Below are positions 1 through 10,539 of a stretch of DNA of 64,000 bases, piece by piece (positions within the stretch are counted from its first letter, which is position 1; every line of letters starts with the position of its first letter). The stretch is from positions 372,001 through 436,000 of the forward strand of contig JAWPHD010000295.1 in NCBI GenBank assembly GCA_037043455.1. The letters run 5' to 3'. Made by a program: the position numbers and the translations under genes. Below the pieces are notes generated by a model that did no database searches, had not been told where the DNA came from, and worked only from the letters and a program-made list of their open reading frames with translations. Source of the stretch: Cyrtodaria siliqua. Its lineage: Eukaryota > Mollusca > Bivalvia > Adapedonta > Hiatellidae.

Positions 1-619
1 ATTTTACAAATGGTTTCGACTTTTCACCAAATTGACCTGAAAATTATTACAATGAGATCTTGAATGAGTTTGACGATGAGTTTGACAATCATTAAAATCA
101 ACGCATGCATTTAGGTGTTATTGCCCCTTGATTATTTTAAAATAAGCAGATTTCAGCTAGTGAGCCTGATAATTCAAGGCTGCCAGTTTATATTAGCGCT
201 TTTATAGAGCATAGTTTATGCTCTTATTCAAAATGTCGGCTATAAAAAAGATTTTTTTATCAAAAGTCCACTATTTTCTCCAAAATCCTGCAACACGCAA
301 CCAGTCAACCAACTGTGATTGGTCATGCTCAGTTTACAGTTAACATGCAGCCCTATGGTCAAGCGCTAATTCATTATTATGCTTATATTTCCTGAATTTC
401 CCTCCACTAAACTAAATTTTACTAGTTTGCTAAATAAACATTTCTAACACTAACCAGACATGTTCTAAGCAGGATGTATAACATGTCTCTGTCTAAAAAT
501 TAAAGTAGAGGTAAAAAGTCAAATGGAAAATACATTCAAGGACCACCTTAGCTCAAATACACATTGAAACAAGCAATAATTACAAGAACAAATATTTTCC
601 AATATCTCTTATTTTTCAG
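1..619 (+). other. Intron sequence upstream of the first visible exon
   Basis: AT-rich sequence with no open frame flanked by splice sites. It ends in a pyrimidine-rich acceptor (CTCTTATTTTTCAG, 606-619) that leads into the kinase exon. It is read as the 3' part of an intron whose upstream exons, encoding most of the kinase domain, are outside the window. I see nothing else in it. Confidence 0.6.
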
Positions 620-665
620 GAAAAGGGCCAGTGTTAAGGATTGCCTGAACCATCCGTGGATAAAG
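620..665 (+). CDS. DAPK: DAPK-family kinase, exon encoding kinase subdomain XI (partial gene)
   Basis: A 46-nt exon between a TTTTTCAG acceptor and an AAG|GTATAC donor. It starts with one base completing a split codon, then reads KRASVKDCLNHPWIK and ends in phase 0. The R-x-S-x-x-x-C-L-x-H-P-W-I pattern is the end of the Ser/Thr kinase domain: the Arg that packs under the catalytic loop, then the HPW motif. HPWIK with the downstream exons is closest to the DAPK family, where the kinase domain ends HPWIK-P. The earlier subdomains (P-loop, HRD, DFG, APE) are not in the window, so catalytic competence cannot be judged. Taken alone the exon is too short for certainty. Its phase match and the order of the next two exons make the call firm. 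Confidence 0.82.
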
Positions 666-1008
666 GTATACCTATTTTGATGTTTCATGTAAATTTCTAC
701 TACTTGTCTTCACATTATATACAGTCTCTATAGCTATGGGTTTACCTCTTTGCCTGCTATCTTAACATAATGGACTTTCCTTTTTCAAATTTGGACCATG
801 TCATTTATGCTACGAAGGTTTACTTACAGGCTGATTTGGTTTACACTAGTCGTATGCAGCATGCAAAGAGTTAACATTGTAAAGCAGCTCTTCTACGACT
901 GCAGACTCTGCAGCGTGACATAACTGTTGTTTATTCTGAGATACCTTTCCTTATAAGTCTGCTGGTGATAGCATTGTGACCAATGAGAACCTTTATTTCA
1001 GAACCATG

Positions 1009-1240
1009 CGCCTCCGTGGTTGAGGGGTTAACAACGATGTGTAAACCTTCTCGCTACTCACCGCTGCGGGTTCGAACCCCACTGGGGCTCAGCTTGTAAG
1101 TGAGAAAGTGTTATGAATGGTGGGAGGTATACAGTACTGGTTCTACCTGGGGTGGTCTGCCTCGACCACAAAAAAAACGACTGTCATGTATGGCCTAAAT
1201 ATGCTAACAACGACGTAAAACACTATTCAAACCCAGGAAA
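1009..1240 (+). repeat. tRNA-derived SINE, intronic
   Basis: Positions 1010-1089 resemble a class II tRNA, with an A-box-like TGGTTGAGGGG (1017-1027) and a B box GGTTCGAACCCC. A tail with CAGTACTGGTTCTACC follows, which recurs at 47.65 kb and, inverted, at 7.3 kb. RNA polymerase III promoter boxes plus a shared non-tRNA body define a SINE. The short open frame through it is not a gene. Confidence 0.7.
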
Positions 1241-1424
1241 AAGCGGGTGGTTTGCCTCCACCACAAAAAAGGGTGATCTGCTTCCACCACGAAAAATCGA
1301 CCGTCATATCAGTGTTTCCGCGAGAGCGCGTTTCTTGCGTTTTTGACGCACTAAAATGATCGGTGACACGACATTAATCAGCATGTGCGTTTTTCTTGAT
1401 GCGATGAAATTGACTAGGCTAGAA

Positions 1425-1612
1425 TTGAATTGAATGTTGTTTAACGGCTCATCAACACAGTATAGGTTATTTAGAGCCGCCCCAGAGAGAGGGGAAGGAT
1501 ACATAGGAATCCGGGAACCTGCCCTACTCTTATTATCGAATAGATTCCTATGGTTCTTTAACGTGCTCTGAGGATAGACCGATACACGGGACCGACTAGG
1601 CTAGAAATGAAA
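1425..1612 (+). repeat. Dispersed repeat (GAGCCGC...CCTACTCTTATTATCGAATAG family)
   Basis: Shares a long stretch (GAGCCGC, GGGGAAGGAT, CTGCCCTACTCTTA, GAATAGATTCCTATGGTTCTTTAAC) with the reverse complement of 33695-33975, and partly with 59535-59640. No coding content was recognised. Confidence 0.7.
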
Positions 1613-1675
1613 TACCTGTCAAATTATCATCGTAAAACTTTCTTGAAAAGCTTCAAATGAAAGGAATCACAACTG

Positions 1676-1850
1676 AACTTATTTCTATTTACATCTTGGT
1701 CTATAATTAGAACAGTTAAAACTAATACCTGTACTTTCGTGTTATTGTCGTCGTTATATTGATCGTATTACATCTTGGTCTATTTTCAGAACAGGTTAAA
1801 CTAATGCCTTTACTTTCTGCGTTATTGTCGTCATCATATCGATCGCGTGT
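1676..1850 (+). repeat. Two-copy tandem duplication of about 95 bp
   Basis: The block TTACATCTTGGTCTAT...GAACAG-TTAAACTAAT...GTTATTGTCGTC occurs twice in a row with scattered differences. Confidence 0.7.
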
Positions 1851-2576
1851 ATGTAGGTCTGAGTAGGTAGAAGCTTATGTAAACTTAAACACTAGCAAAT
1901 AAAAGCGCGTAGACGATCATGATACGGCCGCTAAAATGGTAGACGAACCCAAAATGAAACCACTCTGGTTCACTTCTTTTTCCTTTATTCCTTTGTTCTT
2001 TATATAAATAATTTAAACACAATATACAGCAATTAAAATGTCTATTGCCTTAAGTGTGCTGAACATGACGTAAAATACACCATTCAGCAAACTAATTTAT
2101 TTCATTAATATTTAACAGCATAGAGAAACTTGAATTAAAAACTACAGATAAATCACCAAGAGTGCGTATTTTGTTTATTTAATACAGTGAGTACATGTTA
2201 CAGACCTCTTGCTGGTCACTGTTAGAATCACACTCGCAGACTGTCAGAAGGTCTCGGCTTTTCTTCATGCGATAATCCACGGACAAAAATTGTCACACAA
2301 AATATGTCTTAATGATTCCCATCCATTGTCATAATGTTTGTAAATGCTAACCTGTGACATGTCATAATGTGTGCTATGTATATATAACTGCTCATTCATT
2401 TGTCTTCTATCATTTTCCTTGTCTATTTTGTATGTATCTGCCAATGTATTACAGCAATGGGAGTTTTGACAGTTAGTTATGGTAAGATAAGGGATGCTGA
2501 TGTATGGTCACATTTCATATTGAGAGTTCCTCATGCAGATACGCATCTTTCCAGCCTATGTGTGAATAGTTGGGGT

Positions 2577-2676
2577 TGGCAATAGTAGGGTTGGCAATAG
2601 TAGCGATTGGCAATAGTAGGGGTTGGCAATAGTAGCGCTTGGCAATATTAGGGGTTGTCAATAGTTGGGGTTGGCC
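2577..2676 (+). repeat. Short 19-20-bp tandem repeat (GGTTGGCAATAGTAG)
   Basis: About five or six imperfect copies of TTGGCAATAGTAGGGG. The rest of 1851-3190 is plain intron with no feature I can support. Confidence 0.75.
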
Positions 2677-3198
2677 AAGAGGAGCTGAGATACTGGCTGA
2701 GTAAGAGAACAAGGGACCTCTTGTCAGCCATCAGCAATTGATAGACAAATTTACCACATCTTAAATTGCTTACACACCTGTTAAAGCAAAAAATGCAAAT
2801 TTTTATAAAACATGTTGAATCGATTTGTGTTTCGGAACTATATGTTATCTTGGCTGCCTAAGTATGAATGCAAGGCTACACACAGGCTGGAAAGTAGCGT
2901 ATCTTGTGGGACACTTCCATTATTTGTCTTAATTGCCCCTGTGTTTTCACTAACACCATCACGAACATGTATGACAATATTTTTTCTTACTGATAGTGAT
3001 ATTTAGTTTTTGCACAAAAACATTCTTATTGAGTAAATGACACAATCTCACTATCTTAGATTCAGGATTTTGTGTACATTTTAGAAACATTTTTCTTTTT
3101 TGGAATGCAATTACCCAATTGTAGAAGTTTGGTGAAATAAGTGAATAACCTCTGTGAAATTTATATTAGACGATTTAAGCATGTTTGTCTTGAGATGA

Positions 3199-3592
3199 AT
3201 GGTGTTGCATCTTATAATTACCTCTCATGAACAGACTCAATAAAACCGAGTCTGCTACTTTTCTCTTTTGTTTGCGTTTGTTGCTTCCAAGGGATCACCT
3301 TTTCAGTATTTAATGACATTCACACTAGCATTTGTTAAGTGCCGTGCGGCGGCCGTAAAAATTCACCCCGACTACAAATCAGTAAGTGTTATAATTTACT
3401 GGTCCTTTGGGATCATCAAGCCCATTCTGTGTTGCTTTAAGTAGAATATCGCTTAAGTCATTGCTAGGAGGCGTGAGAGGTGTTGCATCTTATAATTACC
3501 TCTCATGAACAGACTCAATAAAACCGAGTCTGCTACTTTTCTCTCTTGTTTGCGTTTGTTGCTTCCAAGGGATCACCTTTACAGTATTTATT
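3199..3592 (+). repeat. Dispersed repeat present as two direct copies
   Basis: 3199-3313 and 3475-3590 are nearly identical (GGTGTTGCATCTTATAATTACC ... GAGTCTGCTACTTTTCTC ... CTTCCAAGGGATCACC). A reverse-complement copy lies at 12139-12230. The 160 bp between the copies is unique, which suggests duplicated ends of a larger element or two independent insertions. Confidence 0.7.
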
Positions 3593-3738
3593 AAAATGTG
3601 TTAACTTTGACAGAACTTCCATTAAAATTTGTTTCTTGTTTCATGGATGCATGTGTCAGAGTTTGAAGGTGCTTGGAGCAGAATCATTCAATGAATATGA
3701 CTAGGCCATGCATAGAACAATAAATGCTGCTTTTTGTT

Positions 3739-4866
3739 CCTGTCAATAATGATGCTATCGATAATGATACTGGCTTCATGGAAAAGAAAACACAATTATT
3801 GTCATTGGTGTATCACATCTGTCAATAATGATGCTGGCTTCATGGTGAAGTAAACACAATTATTGTCATTGGTGTATCACATCTGTCAATAATGATGCTG
3901 GCTTCATGGTGAAGTAAACACAAGTATTGTTATTGGTGTATCACATCTGTCAATAATGATGCCGGCTTCATGGTGAAGTAAACACAATTATTGTCATTGG
4001 TGTATCACATCTGTCAATAATGATGCTGGCTTCATGGTGAAGTAAACACAATTATTGTCATTGGTGTATCACATCTGTCAATAATGATGCTGGCTTCATG
4101 GTGAAGTAAACACAATTATTGTCATTGGTGTATCACATCTGTCAATAATGATGCTGGCTTCATGGTGAAGTAAACACAATTATTGCTATTGGTGTAACAC
4201 ATCTGTCAATAATGGTGCTGGCTTCATGGTAAAGTAAACACAATTAATGTCATTGGTGTATCACATCTGTCAATAATGATGCTGGCTTCATGGTGAAGTA
4301 AACACAATTATTGTCATTGGTGTATCACATCTGTCAATAATGATGCTGGCTTCATGGTGAAGTAAACACAATTATTGTCATTGGTGTATCACATCTGTCA
4401 ATAATGATGCTGGCTTCATGGTGAAGTAAACACAATTATTGTCATTGGTGTATCACATCTGTCAATAATGATGCTGGCTTCATGGTGAAGTAAACACAAT
4501 TATTGCTATTGGTGTAACACATCTGTCAATAATGGTGCTGGCTTCATGGTAAAGTAAACACAATTAATGTCATTGGTGTATCACATCTGTCAATAATGAT
4601 GCTGGCTTCATGGTGAAGTAAACACAATTATTGTCATTGGTGTATCACATCTGTCAATAATGATGCTGGCTTCATGGTGAAGTAAACACAATTATTGTCA
4701 TTGGTGTATCACATCTGTCAATAATGATGCTGGCTTCATGGTGAAGTAAACACAATTATTGTCATTGGTGTATCACATCTGTCAATAATGATGCTGGCTT
4801 CATGGTGAAGTTAAAACAATTAATGTCATTGGTGTATCACATCTGTCAATAATGATGCTGGCTTCT
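3739..4866 (+). repeat. 64-bp minisatellite, about 17 copies, with a 5-mer higher-order repeat
   Basis: Unit CAATAATGATGCTGGCTTCA plus 44 bases ending in TGTATCACATCTGT. A diverged pair of units, marked by TTGCTATTGGTGTAACAC, recurs at about 4181 and 4502. That spacing is close to five units, a sign of larger-block duplication. It lies in the intron of the kinase gene. 4867-5440 shows nothing else. Confidence 0.9.
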
Positions 4867-5439
4867 GTACAATTTAAGCAAAAGTAAACACAATTATTGC
4901 CATTGGAATATCACATTTTACCATAATGGCTTACGTGAATTGCAGTGATCATTTTTATGACAATGTTTGTAACCTTTTGTGTAGTGGACCACTCAGTGTT
5001 GTTTGTGTCATTACTGTGGTGACAATCAGCTAATTTAGTTTAAAAAAAAATGAAAAAGAAAACAAGTTAGCTATTCACCAAAATAGCCAGCGACTGACTG
5101 GCAGCCACTAACAAAACTTGCTTGTTGTTAGAATGAGGCTTACTGATACTGCATGAAGAGATAGCTACTTAGAAACCCAGTGTGGTATTTGTACTAAACA
5201 ATGAACATATACATGGAAATAAATCCGTGGAAAATATGGGTCTTATAAATTATTATTTCCGTTTTTGTATTACTAATATGTGTTAGTTTTGATTTAAACA
5301 GAAACATTTGTCATAAACCCCAAGACTCTGGTATTAGCTATGAATATAATCAGAAACACATGCTATTAAACTATTTTGTTTTGAATTCCCATTTTGAGTC
5401 AATGTTTCATTTTTAGTTCTAGAATGTTTCATGAATACA

Positions 5440-7095
5440 TTGCCATGATGTTGTTCAAACTTGCCAGTAAAAATCTGATAGATTATGATCAAACTTGCCA
5501 ATAAACATCCCCTGATTGACCATGGTCAAATTTCCCAGTAAACATCATCTGAACGATCACGATCAAACTTGCCAGTAAATATCTGAATAATCATGATCAA
5601 ACTTTCCAGTAAACATCTGATTGATCATGATCAAATTTGCCAGTAAATATCTGACTGATCATGATCAAACTTGTCAGTAAATACCATATGAATGATTATG
5701 ATCAGACTTGCCCTTAAACATCTGAATGATCATGCCAGTAAACAACATGGAATATCAATTTAAGCTTGCCAGTAACATCCCCTGAATGATCATGATAAAA
5801 CTTGCTAGTAAACATCATTTGAATGATCATGATCAAACTTGCCAGTAAACGTTCCCTGTATACTTTTGAACAAACGTGCCAGTAATCTTCCGCTGAATAA
5901 TCATGATCAAACTTGCCAGTAAACATTCCCTCTATACTTTTGAACAAACATGCCAGTAATCTTCCCCTGAATGATCATGATCAAACTTGCCAGTAAACAT
6001 TCCTTGTATACTTTTGAACAAACTTGCCAGTAATCTTCCCCTGAATGATCATGATCAAACTTGCCAGTATACATTCCCTGTATACTTTTGAACAAACATG
6101 CCAGTAATCTTCCCCTGAATGATCATGATCAAACTTGCCAGTAAACATTCCCTGTATACTTTTGAACAAACATGCCAGTAATCTTCCCCTGAATGATCAT
6201 GATCAAACTTGCCAGTAAACATTCCTTGTATACTTTTGAACAAACTTGCCAGTAATCTTCCCCTGAATGATCATGATCAAACTTGCCAGTATACATTCCC
6301 TGTATAATTTTGAACAAACGTGCCAGTAATCTTCCCCTGAATGATCATGATCAAACTTGCCAGTAAACATTTCCTGTATACTTTTCAACAAACGTGCCAG
6401 TAATCTTCCCCTGAATGATCATGATCAAACTTGCCAGTATACATTCCCTATATACTTTTGAACAAACGTGCCAGTAATCTTCCCCTGAATGATCATGATC
6501 AAACTTGCCAGTATACATTCCCTATATACTTGTGAACAAAAGTGCCAGTAATCTTTCCCTGAATGATCATGATCAAACTTGCCAGTAAACATTCCCTGTA
6601 TATTTGTGAACAAACGTGCCAGTAATCTTCCCCTGAATGATCATGATCAAACTTGCCAGTAAACATTCCCTGTATACTTTTGAACAAACTTGCCAGTAAT
6701 CTTCCCCTGAATAATCATGATCAAATTTTCAGGTATACATCTCTTGAAACGGTATGATAAAACTTGATAGTAAACATCTCCTGAATGATCACGACTTGAT
6801 AAACATCTCCTGAATGATCAGGACTTGATAAACCTCCTGAATGATCACGACTTGATAAACCTCCTGAAGGATCTCCCAGTTTTCATTCCCTGAATGATCA
6901 GTTTAAACTTGCAAGTTAACATCCCTTGAATGATCATTAGCACATTTACCAGTAAACATTTTCTAAATGGTCATGACCAAACTTAACAGTAAAGATCTCT
7001 ATAATGACCATTATCTAATTTGCCAATAAACATCTCCTGAACGATCATGATCAAAATAGCCAGTGAACATCTCGAGAACATCTCCTGAATGCTTA
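5440..7095 (-). repeat. 74-bp minisatellite (two related 37-bp halves), intronic
   Basis: The well-preserved core, 5830-6720, has about 12 copies of a 74-bp unit. Each contains GAATGATCATGATCAAACTTGCCAGTA and AACATTCCCTGTATAC. The flanks are degenerate half units. Each unit has the palindrome TGATCATGATCA. The overlapping 62-codon open frames, shifted by 74 nt on the minus strand, arise from the repeat and are not genes. Confidence 0.9.
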
Positions 7096-7160
7096 TGATC
7101 AAACTTGTTCACGACCTGTATTTTGTCAATGTTGAAGTCAAGTTTCTGCTTTACTTGCAG

Positions 7161-7250
7161 CCTGTGGAGAAAAAACAACAAGACCTCCGACGTTCCTCCA
7201 TCATTAATACAGATCATCTGAAAAGGTTTATAGCTAGACAAAGATGGAAG
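7161..7250 (+). CDS. DAPK: DAPK-family kinase, exon encoding the linker before the calmodulin-binding segment
   Basis: A 90-nt exon of exactly 30 codons in phase 0 on both sides. The acceptor is TTTACTTGCAG and the donor AAG|GTAAAT. It begins PVEKKQQDL and ends HLKRFIARQRWK. In DAPK1 and DAPK2 the kinase-domain end HPWIKP is followed by a QQA-x(2)-R(K/R)-x-S-x-VN linker and then F-K-K-x-x-x-R-(K/R)-(K/R)-W-K. This exon keeps the same order, including RRSS and the terminal RWK at which the calmodulin-binding helix begins. It abuts the previous exon (…HPWIK) and the next one (RSMKVVSLC…) without a phase break. It sits just after the 74-bp array and immediately before a SINE, so it is easily missed by gene finders. 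Confidence 0.85.
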
Positions 7251-7254
7251 GTAA

Positions 7255-7464
7255 ATGATTAATTTAAACTTATTTATTTTACATCGATTGTAACAAGGGC
7301 TCTATGAACTTATTTGAATCACTCTCGATGTCTTCCTGGGTAGAACCAGTACTGAGCAAATGCAGATAAAGTGTCTTGCTCAACACAATGCATATGGCAA
7401 TGGCGGTTATCGAACCCATGACTTTTCGATCATGGGTCCAATGCTCTGCCTCTAGGCCTCAGCG
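7255..7464 (-). repeat. tRNA-derived SINE with TACTGGTTCTACCCAGG core, next to a splice donor
   Basis: Read on the minus strand, a tRNA-like head (7464 to about 7400, B box GGGTTCGATAACC) is followed by CAGTACTGGTTCTACCCAGG and a body ending AAAATAAATAAGTTT. The core looks like that of molluscan MetaSINE-type elements; that name is from memory and is inference. Its tail ends within about 10 bases of the donor at 7251. Confidence 0.72.
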
Positions 7465-8144
7465 TTAAAAAGTAAAAGTAAAATCAAAAAAGTGAAACAT
7501 GCAATCCACAACATTTATACCAGATTTTAGCCAGAGCATTTAGAGGATGTTTATATTGGGAGAGTGTTTGGGGCTGTATAAGGAGCATCTGAAAAAAAGA
7601 TCGGACAGGGAAGTAGCATTCAAGGAGGACATTCAACCACAAAACACAGAAACAAACACGCAAACAGACAAACAAGAAGGCAAAAGTAATATTAAATGCA
7701 AACGACATCACAAACACAAAAGGGTTGACAATAGGGCTATCGACTTGGAACGGTCAGTGGCAAAGTAGGCCACGGGGGGTTTAAACCGGTTCTAGAGTGC
7801 ACCAAACCTCACACTTACCCTACTGTCATCCCATTAAAACAGGACAGTGTAAATAAAGAAATCCCCGCCATGATCTAATCTCTAACCAACAAGGCAGCAT
7901 CAATAGGCAATATAAGTAAAACACAAATATGCTCGTGTAAATATAATACAAAAAAACATTAGCCTAGATAGCCACAATGAAGGTACTCAAAGACTTGGCA
8001 GAAGCCAGAACAACAAGAGAATAAACCATTAAGGGCACGACAAGAAAGATCATAGACACACATCAAGGAAGGTGAATCTTACATTATTATAAAAACAACA
8101 GCATGTTTCTGCATCATTCATAAAGGAAGTCTGTAAGACTATAC
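7465..8144 (+). other. Intron sequence, no supported feature
   Basis: AT-rich intron sequence. Two short overlapping frames on opposite strands near 7484-7768 have no splice context or recognisable product. Confidence 0.5.
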
Positions 8145-8530
8145 GGAGTCGTTATACAATAAAAGCCTCGATTCAGGTAGATTTATTTATTCATGAATAT
8201 TGAGTAGATTTTGATCAAATAAAGTGCACATACCTCTACTAATCGAGGCTTTTTCTCCGCTGCTAATGACAAAAAGATTCTTCCTGCACTTTCTAAGATT
8301 ACCCAAATCAAACTTTTTAATCTGACTGAAATGGTTAGGTTGCATCACTGGGAATGTTTGATTAAAGTAATCTTAAGAATTGCAGGAATATTCAGTTTGT
8401 CAATAGCAGCAGAGTAAAGGTCCCTTCAGTAGAGGATATGTGTGCTTTTAATGAAAAAATCTGTTCAGTACTCTCGAAGAAATGATAAAAAACCTACCTG
8501 AATAGCAGTATACATAATAAAAAAGTCACA
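8145..8530. repeat. Long imperfect inverted repeat (foldback), intronic
   Basis: The left arm (about 8150-8313) pairs with the right arm (about 8357-8525) over roughly 160 nt. Matched blocks include ATTCAGGTAG/CTACCTGAAT, CTCCGCTGCTAATGACAAA/TTTGTCAATAGCAGCAGAG and TTCCTGCACTTTCTAAGATTAC/GTAATCTTAAGAATTGCAGGAA. The loop is about 43 nt. It is either a foldback-type element or a transcript region able to form a long hairpin. Confidence 0.75.
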
Positions 8531-8871
8531 TGGTATAACCACCCTGATATATCTATGAAAATATTGCCATTTATAATATTTGAAAGTTTCCATGTCTTTC
8601 CTCTGTAATACCCCTCAACTATATACCAAATATTATGCAATCACAGTTTATTCATCGACTATTCACTCATCATTTGTGTGGTTGACCCGCAAACACCTGT
8701 CACCATGGCTACAGGGTATTCTATTGCCAAGTAGCTGTTGATTTGTCATTATAACTAAATTAAATGAAACACATCTTTCATATCTCAGTCAGGTGTTATT
8801 TGATATATTAAATCTAATAATTCATTATAGTTTTCCATGTTCAGCAGGTACATCTAAACTATTTATTTCAG

Positions 8872-8970
8872 CGATCCATGAAAGTTGTCTCCCTGTGTAA
8901 CAGACTTTCGCGCAGCATGCTGTTACGGAGAATACAGAGTTCTGACACCCTGAGTAGCAATAATGACGAG
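8872..8970 (+). CDS. DAPK: DAPK-family kinase, calmodulin-binding autoregulatory exon
   Basis: A 99-nt exon of 33 codons, phase 0 at both ends, with acceptor TTTATTTCAG and a near-consensus donor GAG|GTAAGAG. It encodes RSMKVVSLCNRLSRSM, then LLRRIQSSDTLSSNNDE. Human DAPK1 has the same layout (S-V-R-L-I-S-L-C-Q-R-L-S-R-S-F). In that family this basic amphipathic helix occupies the catalytic cleft until Ca2+/calmodulin removes it. Autophosphorylation of Ser308 within it lowers calmodulin affinity. The equivalent serine here is the TCC at 8890-8892. The acidic/serine end (SSDTL) also resembles DAPK1. Open reading continues past the donor only because the intronic 44-bp repeat lacks stops. Confidence 0.88.
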
Positions 8971-8989
8971 GTAAGAGTTATTGAACTAG

Positions 8990-9290
8990 TCTCTCACACA
9001 ATCTGTTGTTTGCCTTGCAAGTCATTCATCTTGTCTCTCACACAGTCTGTTGTTTGCCTTGCAAGTCATTCATATTGTCTCTCACACAGTCTGTTGTTTG
9101 CCTTGCAAGTTATTCATCTTGTCTCTCACACAGTCTGTTGTTTGCCTTGCAAGTCATTTATCTTGTCTCTCACACAGTCTGTTGTTTGCCTTGCAAGTTA
9201 TTCATCTTGTCTCTCACACAGTCTGTCGTTTGCCTTGCAAGTTATTCATCTTGTCTCTCACACAGTCTGTCGTTTGCCTTGCACCTGTAA
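8990..9290 (+). repeat. 44-bp minisatellite directly after a splice donor
   Basis: About 6.7 copies of CTCTCACACAGTCTGTTGTTTGCC plus 20 further bases, beginning 20 bp after the exon end. The unit resembles the first bases of the intron (GTAAGAGTTATTGAACTAGTCTCTCACACA). It is open in all three + frames, which explains the long open frames here. Confidence 0.9.
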
Positions 9291-9440
9291 GACCTATGCA
9301 ATATGTCTCTTACAGTTTGTTATTACCCTTGTCTGGGTTACAGTTATTGTGTTTGTAACAGTGTTGTTTGCCTTGATGATATAAGTTACTGAACTTGGCT
9401 TTTTCAATCTGTTTTTATCCTTGTCTTGTTTTCTTTTTAG

Positions 9441-10030
9441 CCTTGCATTCATAAGAGTTGATAAGAGTTTTTAAACTTGTCCCTCAGTTTATTGTTTGTC
9501 TTGTCTCGGTAAGAGGTGTTGAACTTACTCCTCAGTTTATTGTTTGCCTAGCCTTGGTAAGTGTTACAGAACTTGTCCTCACAATTTTGTTGTTGGCACT
9601 GTCTCCATAAGAGTTTTGGACTTGTCCTCACAAGTTTATTATTTGTATTGCCTCCGTATGAGTTTTTGAACTTGTCCTCACAAGTTTATTATTTGTATTG
9701 CCTCTGTATGAGTTTTTGAACTTGTCCTCACAAGTTTATTATTTGTATTGCCTCCGTATGAGTTTTTGAACTTGTCCTCACAAGTTTATTATTTGTATTG
9801 CCTCTGTATGAGTTTTTGAACTTGTCCTCACAAGTTTATTATTTGTATTGCCTCTGTATGAGTTTTTGAACTTGTTCTCACAAGTTTATTATTTGTATTG
9901 CCTCTGTATGAGTTTTTGAACTTGTCCTCACAAGTTTATTATCTGTATTGCCTCTGTATGAGTTTTTGAACTTGTTCTCACAAGTATGCCTTGCCATGGT
10001 AAGAGTTATTAAACTTGTTTCTCATGCAGT
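9441..10030 (+). repeat. 50-bp minisatellite (9600-9985) and diverged relatives of the donor-proximal repeat
   Basis: About 7.5 copies of CTTGTCCTCACAAGTTTATT plus 30 bases ending GTATGAGTTTTTGAA, with some alternation of CCTCC and CCTCT. The flanks (9441-9600 and 9985-10030) contain related units with GGTAAG. All share the core gtaagag-tt-gaactt-tctcaca-agttt-ttgtttg with the intron's 5' end. Confidence 0.85.
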
Positions 10031-10099
10031 TTGTTTTTGACCCTGTGTTGAGAATTGACCAATTTTATGTTTGTCTAACCAATGTAGACTACACACCAT

Positions 10100-10539
10100 C
10101 TATTAAATCATTTTAGAATTATTTTATTTTTAGAATTTTGTGATTTTTGGTTTCAAGAAACTCATTACTCAATGAGTGATACAAACAGTCAGTCTGTTTC
10201 TCACAGCAATTAAAAGGTTCATTCAGTTCTGAGAACACACAGAGTTACATCGTAATAGCATGACGTGATGTCATAATAGCATGATGTGATGTCATAATAC
10301 CAGGGTGTGATGTCATAATACCAGAAAGTGATGTCATGATAGAAACAACCAAATGAAACTATGAATGTAAGCATTCTGATTGGTTCAGTGATAAAAAATT
10401 GGACCAATGAAACCAGTTAATTTAAAGCTCATTACATTCTCAGAACACACTGAGTTTCACCGGACATAGAGTAATGAGGTTCTTGAAACCATGAAACACA
10501 AAATTCTAATAATAAAATAATTCTAAAATGATTTAATAG
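10100..10539. repeat. Foldback element with arms of about 70 bp
   Basis: CTATTAAATCATTTTAGAAT at 10100 is the reverse complement of the sequence ending at 10539. The match continues through AACTCATTACTC at about 10170 and GAGTAATGAGGTT at about 10471. The interior holds four copies of a GTGATGTCATAATA motif. 10540-12130 has no other feature I can support. Confidence 0.75.

Noticed and set aside
1113..1346. 77-codon frame
   Set aside because: Lies within a tRNA-derived SINE tail and the adjoining repeat.
5714..6687. Series of 62-77-codon minus-strand frames
   Set aside because: Offset from each other by exactly one 74-bp repeat unit; they are repeat shadows.
8878..9384. 168-codon frame starting inside the calmodulin exon
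   Set aside because: It runs through a strong GTAAGAG donor into a 44-bp array. The homology to DAPK ends exactly at the donor.
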